Assembly (NCBI GenBank): GCA_012512665.1
Contig: JAAZDU010000065.1
Span: 1-10,576 of the forward strand
Direction: 5' to 3'
DNA: 10,576 nt
DNA from: Bacillota bacterium
GTDB lineage: Bacteria; Bacillota; Dethiobacteria; DTU022; JAAZDU01
Position 1 is the first letter of the stretch; every line of letters starts with the position of its first letter. The notes under the pieces were generated by a model. It saw nothing but the letters and a program-made list of their open reading frames with translations, ran no database searches and was not told the DNA's origin. Position numbers and translations under genes: made by a program. Below are positions 5,157 through 10,576 of this stretch, one piece after another.

Positions 5157-6014
5157 TTATTTTTCTTTGCTGGTTGTTTTGCCCAGCCACAAGCCGGCTG
5201 CCATGAGGCCAGCTCCTAACAGGTAGTAGACAGGAGGCGGGTTTTCACCTGTTTGGGGCAGTGCGGCAGGGGGTTTGCTAACCTTCGGCTCAGGTTCTGG
5301 CCCAGGTTCCTCAGGAGTCAGGCCAGGGGGATCCGGTTCAATAATTACTTCTTCTTTAGGCTCAGGTTGCGGTTCTGGCTCAGGATCCGGTTCCAGTTCC
5401 GGCTCCGGTTCAGGTTTAGGTTCAGGTTCGGGCAAAGGTTTTTCTCCTGGCAACTGCGGATCGTCAGAAGGTGTGCTGTAACTAAGCTTATTCTTAGGCT
5501 GCTCAGGTTGCTCTGGTTTTTCCGGCAAATCACCACTGGCAATAAAGATTACTTTAAAGTCCAGGCGCTGTCCCTGTGTTTCATTGCCGGCTTCTGCCGG
5601 GAAGATAAAGGATAAGGTTAGCTGCTGTTTTTCCTGGGCAGGGATAACCCCTATTTTCAGATCTTCAATGTTATTCATAGCGCCGCTGTAATATTGATGG
5701 TTGTCGCCTTCAATTTTTAACTGGAAAGTATTAAACAAAATGCTTTCTTCATCTGCCTGCAGGGAAACAGCCAAAGAAAGGTCGCTGCTGCTTTCGTTCT
5801 TTAAAGTAATGGTCTTGCTTTTTTCAGCCCCCGGGTACATATTTGCCAGCTCCAGGCGGGTGTCTGCAGGCAGTAGCTTCAGACCCTCTTCTTTGCCTAT
5901 AAGCTCTATGTTGCTGGAAGCAAAGGCGTAATCCATAGAAAGCATAGCGGTGAGAAGGGAAAAACACATTATGAATCCCAGGATACAGATGACGTAATTC
6001 CTTTTTCCCCTCAT
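5157..6014 (-). CDS. LPXTG cell-wall-anchored protein with Pro-Glu spacer
   Basis: 285 aa; the ATG overlaps the stop of the upstream DUF5305-like gene as ATGA, so translation is likely coupled. The signal peptide (about 1-32) ends AFA|SS, an ordinary signal peptidase I site and not the SipW pattern. About 35-162 is a beta-rich domain; NMYPGAEKSKTITLKNESS (58-76) is the Pro-Gly, then 'itlkN' pattern common in TasA-accessory surface proteins. About 193-243 is a Pro/Glu spacer built of PEPEPK-like units, suited to crossing the wall. The C-terminus is a textbook sorting signal: LPQTG (252-256), hydrophobic stretch (262-278) and a KTTSKEK tail. A sortase would join it to peptidoglycan, but none is in the window. 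It is probably the wall anchor or adaptor for the fibre made by the SipW-type proteins (inference), analogous in position to TapA. Confidence 0.85.
   Translation of the reverse strand: MRGKRNYVICILGFIMCFSLLTAMLSMDYAFASSNIELIGKEEGLKLLPADTRLELANMYPGAEKSKTITLKNESSSDLSLAVSLQADEESILFNTFQLKIEGDNHQYYSGAMNNIEDLKIGVIPAQEKQQLTLSFIFPAEAGNETQGQRLDFKVIFIASGDLPEKPEQPEQPKNKLSYSTPSDDPQLPGEKPLPEPEPKPEPEPELEPDPEPEPQPEPKEEVIIEPDPPGLTPEEPGPEPEPKVSKPPAALPQTGENPPPVYYLLGAGLMAAGLWLGKTTSKEK
5355..5438 (-). repeat. Degenerate Pro-Glu coding repeat (PEPEPK-type units)
   Basis: Residues about 193-220 of the LPXTG protein are short units such as PEPEPKP, PEPEPEL and PEPEPQP, encoded by degenerate 6-bp steps (plus-strand GGTTCA/GGTTCC/GGCTCC). 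The unit number is likely to vary between strains by slippage. Confidence 0.8.
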
Positions 6015-7099
6015 ATCTTTTCTCTCTCCATTTTTTTGTTGGCAAAAGGGGCCGGTGGTGATGCCAGGCCGTTAGTATAGCTGTAAACATAGCTGTCGTT
6101 AAAAACCAGAAAACAACTATCCTTTCCTTCTGGATGGTAGTAAAGGATGGGTTTGCCGACCTCATCAGCCACTTTTACCAGGTCCTCAAAAGATTTAACA
6201 AAAAGCATTCTTTCAGGGCTCAGGTAAGGCATTTTCTCCTTGCAGATAACTACCCTTTCGCTGTGCTTCTTTAAGATGCGGTATAGTTTTTTTTCTGCCG
6301 GGCTTATTTTGGTGCCTTTGCCTTCAGTAAAAACCAGGAAGGACACCAGCAGGGCAGATATTAACCCCGTTGTAATGCTGAAAGCAGTGCGGGCCTGCCT
6401 GACCAGGGGCACCGGAACGAACCCGGTGGTAGTGATTTCGTTTGTCCTCTCCTCGGCCATGTTACCTTCCACCGTGAAAACTCTTCCCCTTAAGGGGATA
6501 ACAAGGGAGGGGGCCAGCTTTTCTGTAAAAATGCCGCTTTCTGTTTCAGTTTCAACATCTATGTTGTAAGTTACCACCAGGTTTAGCTCTTCCGGCAAAA
6601 ATTCTGTTTCTTCGGTGATATTCTGAGCGAAGGCAGCGTATTCCGCATAAGGAATAATAATATCTTCCTGCAGCTCGTGCCGCCTGCCACGCTGGTAAAA
6701 AGTTGTGGGGGGCAGGAGCTCAAAACCTGTTTCCCACACTTTCAACCTCTCGCTGCCGGTGAAGGCTGTGATGGAGGCATCTACGCTGTAAACACCCTGT
6801 ATTAAAGCTTCTTCCTGGCCGGCAAAGCGGTAGGAGAAGTTGGTTTCAATATAGTCGGTCAGGCTGGCCAGGTAAGCCCTACCCGGTTCTAGCGCCAGCT
6901 CAGGGAAAAAGTTGTTTTCCTTAAGATAAACCTGGTAATCTACCACGGCTTCCTGCCGGTAGAGGGTGGCAGTGGTTTCTTCTTCCCTTTCCAGGGGGCT
7001 GGCAAAGCCCCACAGCAGGCCTGCCCCGGAGGCCGCCAGAAGAAGGACAAAAATAAGGATCAGTTTTTTTCGTACAGCGGTTTTAATAGTTTTTTTCAT
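6011..7099 (-). CDS. DUF5305-like membrane protein of the SipW locus
   Basis: 362 aa from an ATG preceded by CAAGGA. One membrane segment near the N-terminus (about 12-32) and a second at about 236-257 bracket an external beta-rich domain (about 38-230), leaving a cytosolic tail of about 105 residues. The external part begins VDYQVYLKENNFFPE and continues with YIETNFSYRF, which I read as the start of a DUF5305 domain; this family is often encoded beside SipW-like signal peptidases in archaea and Firmicutes. That assignment is from memory and needs a profile search. Its function is unknown; I infer a tether, chaperone or anchor for the exported SipW-type proteins. It lies 32 bp after the peptidase gene and overlaps the LPXTG gene by 4 bp, which argues for one transcript and stoichiometric production. 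Confidence 0.7.
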   Translation of the reverse strand: MKKTIKTAVRKKLILIFVLLLAASGAGLLWGFASPLEREEETTATLYRQEAVVDYQVYLKENNFFPELALEPGRAYLASLTDYIETNFSYRFAGQEEALIQGVYSVDASITAFTGSERLKVWETGFELLPPTTFYQRGRRHELQEDIIIPYAEYAAFAQNITEETEFLPEELNLVVTYNIDVETETESGIFTEKLAPSLVIPLRGRVFTVEGNMAEERTNEITTTGFVPVPLVRQARTAFSITTGLISALLVSFLVFTEGKGTKISPAEKKLYRILKKHSERVVICKEKMPYLSPERMLFVKSFEDLVKVADEVGKPILYYHPEGKDSCFLVFNDSYVYSYTNGLASPPAPFANKKMEREKI

Positions 7100-7131
7100 A
7101 GGTGTCCTTGCACTTCCTTAACAGTAAATAT

Positions 7132-8304
7132 TTATCGCCTGTTTCTTAAAGCAATAGTAATCCAGCCTGCTTTCGGTATAACATAGACCACTTTACCCAT
7201 TATCTGTTCAGGGTAAACCAGCTCTGTGTCGGGGGAGTTATTGGCGTCTCCCTTGGTTTGGAATGCTTTTATCCCCTGTTCTGTTTCTTTAATGGCTATT
7301 ACCCTGTGGGTAATGCTTGCGTTTTTTCCCCGGAACTGGATAATATCGTTTTCCATTATCTCCCCGGCAGGCAGCCGTTTGACGATAACAATGTCTCCTG
7401 TCTTGATTGCCGGAGCCATACTACCGCTGACGATGGCTGTTGGAAAAATATTGAAAACACCTACGGCAAACCAGATAAGCAGGATGGATAAAATGCTGGT
7501 CGTGACCCAGCCTATGGGGTTTCCCTTTTCTTTTTTCCTGTTTTTTTCTGCTTCCTGGATATAAATGTGGTAAACCATTGCCAGGGATAGGGCAGGTACA
7601 AATGTGTCCAGCAGCGCCTGGGTCAGCCAGCCAAGATCCGGCAGCACTGGCATAAACCAATGAAAAGCTTGCAGTGTGCCCCGGTAAACAAGAGCCGGTA
7701 ACGGCCCCCCAAGGAAAGCCAGGTAAGTTGCCAGCGTGCTCTCCGAAAAGGCAGGCAGGCATGTTTTTCCTATAAATTTTACGATTTCTATCTTGCTGCT
7801 CAAAGAGTTTAGCCTGGTAAGGGAAAAGGAAAATAAGGCGTAGAGCAGGCTGATAATAATTATTCCTTTTAAAGCTTGTTTTTTAAATATTTTATGGATA
7901 AACCAGGAGCGGCTGAACTCAATGCCTGCTGTGGTGGTGCCAAGGTATAATATATTAATTACGATACCCTTGAGGCTTAGCTCATAAGGGCTACTACCAA
8001 AACCTTCCAGAAGCCCTGCTGCATAAACTGTCAGCACTCCAGCTAAGCCACTTAAAAAAGCAAGCCAATTAAGCATGGGGCGGTATCTTAGTTTGGCAGC
8101 GGGCCTGGGGAGAGACTGGCTGTGAATTAAAACAATAACTGTTCCCCAGAATATACAGGGCAGGACATAGTTTCCCCAAAAGCCCCCTACGGCCCGGCCG
8201 TAGATGTAATTGTTCATGACCAGGACCAGGGCAACAAAAGCAAGAAACAAGAGGTATTTTAGGAGCTGGCTTTTTTGTGTTAAACTAACCGGTAAGGCGC
8301 TCAA
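7132..8304 (-). CDS. SipW/ER-type signal peptidase I with an N-terminal multi-spanning membrane domain
   Basis: 390 aa from a TTG start with GGGAG 8 nt upstream. The C-terminal ~125 residues are a type-I signal peptidase of the Ser/His (S26B, SipW-like) class: Ser295 in VSGSMAPAIKTGDIVIVK, His333 in ASITHRVIAI in place of the bacterial general-base Lys, and the GDANNSPD box (352-359). A membrane segment at about 268-288 precedes the active-site Ser. B. subtilis SipW is only about 190 aa. The extra ~265 residues here form about seven or eight membrane segments with a Lys/Arg-rich linker (EAEKNRKKEKG, 251-261). The layout faintly recalls CPBP/CAAX-protease membrane domains (ExxR at 129-132, a phenylalanine-rich helix at 155-160), but their catalytic set is not convincingly present. 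Expected role: cleaving the SipW-type signal peptides of the two flanking secreted proteins. Confidence 0.85.
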   Translation of the reverse strand: MSALPVSLTQKSQLLKYLLFLAFVALVLVMNNYIYGRAVGGFWGNYVLPCIFWGTVIVLIHSQSLPRPAAKLRYRPMLNWLAFLSGLAGVLTVYAAGLLEGFGSSPYELSLKGIVINILYLGTTTAGIEFSRSWFIHKIFKKQALKGIIIISLLYALFSFSLTRLNSLSSKIEIVKFIGKTCLPAFSESTLATYLAFLGGPLPALVYRGTLQAFHWFMPVLPDLGWLTQALLDTFVPALSLAMVYHIYIQEAEKNRKKEKGNPIGWVTTSILSILLIWFAVGVFNIFPTAIVSGSMAPAIKTGDIVIVKRLPAGEIMENDIIQFRGKNASITHRVIAIKETEQGIKAFQTKGDANNSPDTELVYPEQIMGKVVYVIPKAGWITIALRNRR

Positions 8305-8329
8305 GCTCTACACTCCCGCCCGAAAAGAA

Positions 8330-9292
8330 TTAGTTATACATCTCATTGTCATTAGCGTTGCCCGTAGCATCGTCTGCTTCGTCATGGCTGCTGCTTTCTT
8401 CGCTCTCTTCATTTGAACCGCCGGTATTTGTCTCAGGGTTGCTAGAAGTATCGGTGTTATCAGGGCTGGTCGAACCCTGTGTATTATGCTCGCCTGTTGT
8501 TTCTGTTTCCGCTGAAGAATCCTCTGCCTCTTTTTCCTGGTTGCTTGCCCCGGGGCTAGCTTCAGCCTGGCTCTCCCCGTCAGGCTTGCTATCATTACTA
8601 TCTTCCTCATCTTTTTCTATATTTTCTTCAGGGGGGGCTTCCTCAGTTGGTGTTTCTTCCTGATCGCTGCTGCCGGCAGAGCCGGGCTCAGAAGAAGATT
8701 CGCTTGCAGGAAATGAAGTAGTCTCCAGCCATTTTCCAGTGCTTATATCTACTTCAATATATAGATAGCCATGCCATGATAATTCTTCTGGTGAGCTATT
8801 CCAATGATGATAGAGAATTGGCAATCTATAATTGTAGTCTGTTTTTTCTGCAACATCCCCTATTGAAACATTGATTGTTCCCTGGATGGTGCCGCCGTTT
8901 GTATCCAGAAGATCTTGCTCCAGCTTGTTGGTAACAGTTATTTCATTGCTGCGGTAGTTGCTGTCTGCTGTACAGAAACGCACAGGGATGCTTCCCTCGT
9001 TGGCCAACGTGTAGTAGAAACTGTAAGAGCTGCCGGGGGCTGCATTACTAATCTCGAGGTAGATAGTGTTGGCATTATCTCTGATCAGGGCGCTGGCACT
9101 ACTAGCGGTTTTAACTGGCTGCACATGGCCAAATGCAGCTTTTATATTTGCAATAGTTACGGTTGATTCAGCCGTCAAACCATCCTGCCAGCTTGCAATG
9201 CTAATTCCTACCAGCCCCATTGATAAGATTAGTAATGATACAAACCCCCATAAACTAAAGTTATATTTCTTTCTTGTTCTGCGTGGACACAT
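8330..9292 (-). CDS. Secreted SipW-type signal protein with long acidic Ser/Glu/Asp tail
   Basis: 320 aa from an ATG 10 nt after AGGAGG. The N-terminus is MCPRRTRKKYNF, then a membrane stretch (about 13-32) and the SipW-type region ASWQDGLTAESTVTIANIKAAFG (around 33-55), with Trp-x-Asp as in the second SipW-type protein. A beta-rich domain (about 75-185) includes YLEISNAAPGSSYSFYYTLANEG and SIPVRFCTAD, matching the 'PG...ytl.N.GsiPv' pattern seen in the protein at 4299-4925 (LYPG...NKGTIPV). From about 194 to the end it is low-complexity Ser, Glu, Asp, Thr, Asn and Pro, strongly acidic, with no LPXTG motif. It is probably an exported matrix or fibre protein, cleaved by the peptidase encoded 25 bp downstream. 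The tail could be a wall-crossing spacer, a Ca2+-binding brush or a glycosylation platform; the sequence does not decide between these. Confidence 0.8.
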   Translation of the reverse strand: MCPRRTRKKYNFSLWGFVSLLILSMGLVGISIASWQDGLTAESTVTIANIKAAFGHVQPVKTASSASALIRDNANTIYLEISNAAPGSSYSFYYTLANEGSIPVRFCTADSNYRSNEITVTNKLEQDLLDTNGGTIQGTINVSIGDVAEKTDYNYRLPILYHHWNSSPEELSWHGYLYIEVDISTGKWLETTSFPASESSSEPGSAGSSDQEETPTEEAPPEENIEKDEEDSNDSKPDGESQAEASPGASNQEKEAEDSSAETETTGEHNTQGSTSPDNTDTSSNPETNTGGSNEESEESSSHDEADDATGNANDNEMYN

Positions 9293-9313
9293 TTATTTAT
9301 AGCCTCCTGCTGA

Positions 9314-9587
9314 TTATTCAGAGGGTAGTATCTTTTCCGTTTTTTTCTGCTTGTCAACCCACAAGTTAAATGCCTTATTAGTTATCTCTCTTTCCTTATT
9401 GAGCTTTTCCATTGCCTCACTGATGAGCATGGTGGCTTCCAAATAGCTTTTAAAGGGTTTTTTTTTCCTGGCCATCCAACCAGTAAATCATGCCCTGCCA
9501 CGTGTTATTCTGCTGGAATTGAATACGGATAAGGAAGCAAGTGCTGTTTATTTTTGATGTATTTTTGATGATATTTTCAGGTTGCAT
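9314..9587 (-). pseudogene. Small conserved-looking protein gene interrupted by a frameshift at A9 (90 aa if restored)
   Basis: First gene of the cluster. The first frame (9450-9587) starts at an ATG behind AGGGGG (9595-9600) and encodes 45 aa: MQPENIIKNT..., with FLIRIQFQQNNTWQGMIYW (about 18-36). It stops just after a run of nine A (minus sense, 9458-9466). The second frame (stop 9314-9316) continues at once with PFKSYLEATMLISEAMEKL. Removing one A joins them into a 90-aa protein. The FxVRIQ...NxTWQGxIxWl...FrS.LEa..LI.eAm layout is one I recall from small, uncharacterised clostridial proteins of about 90-100 aa, in which the two halves are continuous. The break may be a true mutation, a homopolymer sequencing error, or slippage-controlled expression. 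The gene ends 21 bp before the acidic-tail protein. Function unknown; no signal peptide. Confidence 0.6.
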
Positions 9588-9756
9588 GGCTAATCCCCCT
9601 GGAAAAAATAGGTGAAGCTTTACCATTACCCAATATAACAGCAGCCCGTTTTATGAGGGTTATTTGGGGGATCTATATGGATTTTATTAATGGCATCACG
9701 GAGTTATGCCAGAATTATTTTTGGGTTTCATGTTTGCCAATTTTTAACATAATAAA
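9588..9756. promoter_or_regulatory. Putative control region of the SipW cluster
   Basis: The stretch between the terminator of the BTAD regulator and the first gene of the cluster must carry the cluster promoter unless transcription reads through. It holds an inverted repeat TGGCAT-N9-ATGCCA (9691-9711) and a near-palindrome GGTGAAGCTTTACC (9611-9624). I find no good TTGACA/TATAAT pair on the minus strand; TATATT and TATAGA occur without matching -35 boxes. That is compatible with activator-dependent or alternative sigma control. Confidence 0.35.
9691..9711. promoter_or_regulatory. Inverted repeat TGGCAT-N9-ATGCCA, possible operator
   Basis: Perfect 6-bp arms spaced 15 bp centre to centre, about 100 bp upstream of the first cluster gene. 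This is a reasonable geometry for a dimeric regulator, but the arms are short and chance is possible. Confidence 0.3.
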
Positions 9757-9785
9757 AATAAAAAAACCGGTTTTTATCCGGGTTT
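9757..9785 (-). terminator. Intrinsic terminator of the BTAD regulator gene
   Basis: In the minus sense AAACCCGG (9785-9778) pairs with CCGGTTT (9770-9764): seven base pairs with one bulged C and a 7-nt loop. It continues into T7 and ATTTTTATT. It lies 48 nt after the stop codon. Confidence 0.7.
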
Positions 9786-9833
9786 ATGTGGTCTTTGTAA
9801 TAATTTGGTAATAATAAAGAAGTAAGTTAATAA

Positions 9834-10576
9834 TTACACTGGAAGTTGTAGGGGGAGGATGGATTGAACACTTTCCTGGAGGGCAATATTACTTGTGGGG
9901 CGATCCTTTTTAAAGTTTCTGCTAATTCTTTGGAGGGGAACATGGGATTGGTTTAAGTTTGTGTTGCTCAGGATAACAAGAAATTGAAAATCGTTCCAGC
10001 GGGTAAAAACATCTCCCTTGCGAAGATTTTTCAGGAGGATGCTCTGTATTTTATTCATTGCCTCCAGTTGTGTGTGAGAAGAAATATTATTAAATTCTTT
10101 GGCGGTGAGGCTTAAAAGGGCAAGAGATGATTGCTGGCCAGTTCTTTCGTTCCGGAGTTGTTCTAACTTTAAAACTTCTTGGAACAGCTCAGGATCACAG
10201 TAATATGAGCCAGTGCCAGCATAATTTTTTGCCAGGTTTTTCTGAATAGATTTTGGATCCAGGGGGGCGCTCTGCCAACCTTTTTTAATAAGGTTGTAGA
10301 TCTTTTGCAGAGCAGCGGAGGGCTTAATGCCCAATTCATTGTATAAAGCGGCAGTAATATAATTGTAGTGGGCCAGGGCTTGGCGTGTTTTGCCTTTTTC
10401 CAGCAGAGCCTCTATAAACTTTAGATGCAGCTCCTCTTCCCAAGGTTCAATAAGGAAAGCTTTCTCGCAGACTTCAATAATTTTATCATAGCATTTGTTT
10501 TTATGAAGAAGGGTTATTAGCTCTAATACGGATTGTAAGTAAAGACGGTTATAATAATTTTTTGTGGGTATAGACC
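9834..10576 (-). CDS. SARP/BTAD-type transcriptional regulator with degenerate GGDEF-like tail, C-terminal part
   Basis: The reading frame is open to the right edge, giving 246 visible residues; an internal TTG at 10332-10334 is not the start. Visible residues about 10-105 form a bacterial transcriptional activator domain: tetratricopeptide-like helices with YYNRLYLQSVLELITLLH, CYDKIIEVCEKAFLIEPWEEELH and ALAHYNYITAALYNELGIKPS. The 'ALxxYnxyxxxLyxelGikPs' ending is diagnostic. About 140-225 resembles a worn GGDEF domain: RTGQQSSLALLSL, then LRKGDVFTRWNDFQFLVIL, where the GGDEF position reads WNDFQ, so cyclase activity is not expected. The DNA-binding winged helix should lie outside the window. 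SARP/AfsR-like proteins activate neighbouring operons, which makes the SipW cluster a candidate target (inference from position only). Confidence 0.82.
   Translation of the reverse strand, partial: SIPTKNYYNRLYLQSVLELITLLHKNKCYDKIIEVCEKAFLIEPWEEELHLKFIEALLEKGKTRQALAHYNYITAALYNELGIKPSAALQKIYNLIKKGWQSAPLDPKSIQKNLAKNYAGTGSYYCDPELFQEVLKLEQLRNERTGQQSSLALLSLTAKEFNNISSHTQLEAMNKIQSILLKNLRKGDVFTRWNDFQFLVILSNTNLNQSHVPLQRISRNFKKDRPTSNIALQESVQSILPLQLPV

Noticed and set aside
5253..5615. Plus-strand open frames rich in Arg/Phe and Gly/Ser over the LPXTG gene.
   Set aside because: Mirror images of the Pro-Glu repeat coding on the minus strand; no ribosome binding site and low-complexity products.
8346..8663. 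Plus-strand Ser-rich open frame of about 105 aa.
   Set aside because: Antisense shadow of the acidic Ser/Glu tail; no ribosome binding site.

Overview
The window looks like a chromosomal segment of a spore-forming, Gram-positive-type anaerobe of the Clostridia, perhaps a relative of the Peptococcaceae; this is inferred and not proven. The support is an S-layer-homology protein, a Spo0E-type sporulation phosphatase, an LPXTG cell-wall protein, strong AGGAGG-type ribosome binding sites, several TTG/GTG starts and AT-rich intergenic DNA. There are no rRNA or tRNA genes, no CRISPR array and no recognisable insertion sequence.

Left part (1-1946). The N-terminus of a secreted SLH protein runs off the left edge on the minus strand. 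The 369-bp gap behind it holds a convincing small-RNA candidate on the plus strand: extended -10 promoter, two hairpins, U-tract. Next is a minus-strand HTH/WYL regulator.

Middle part (1947-4298). Plus-strand genes encode an UPF0173-type metallo-beta-lactamase-fold hydrolase with its own terminator, two tandem half-size 'Gate' (nucleoside recognition) membrane proteins, and a 66-aa Spo0E-like phosphatase with its own promoter and terminator. The 4069-4298 gap contains two hairpins that share arm sequences. One has G-U pairs that favour a plus-strand RNA.

Right part (4299-9587) is the accessory core: a minus-strand cluster that looks like a surface-fibre or matrix locus related in logic to tapA-sipW-tasA. 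In transcription order it encodes (a) a 90-aa small protein whose frame is broken at a run of nine A, not visible as one ORF; (b) a SipW-dependent-type secreted protein with a long acidic Ser/Glu/Asp tail; (c) a 390-aa Ser/His (SipW/ER-type) signal peptidase carrying an unusual N-terminal multi-spanning membrane domain; (d) a DUF5305-like two-TM protein; (e) a translationally coupled LPXTG protein with a Pro-Glu spacer; (f) after a 231-bp gap with a duplicated leader, a second SipW-type secreted protein. The inferred logic is that the dedicated peptidase (c) matures (b) and (f), (e) is anchored to the wall by a sortase encoded elsewhere, and (d) assists or tethers.

Upstream (9834-10576) is the C-terminal part of a SARP/BTAD-type regulator with a degenerate GGDEF-like tail, ending in its own terminator. 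It could control the cluster, but that is inferred only from position.
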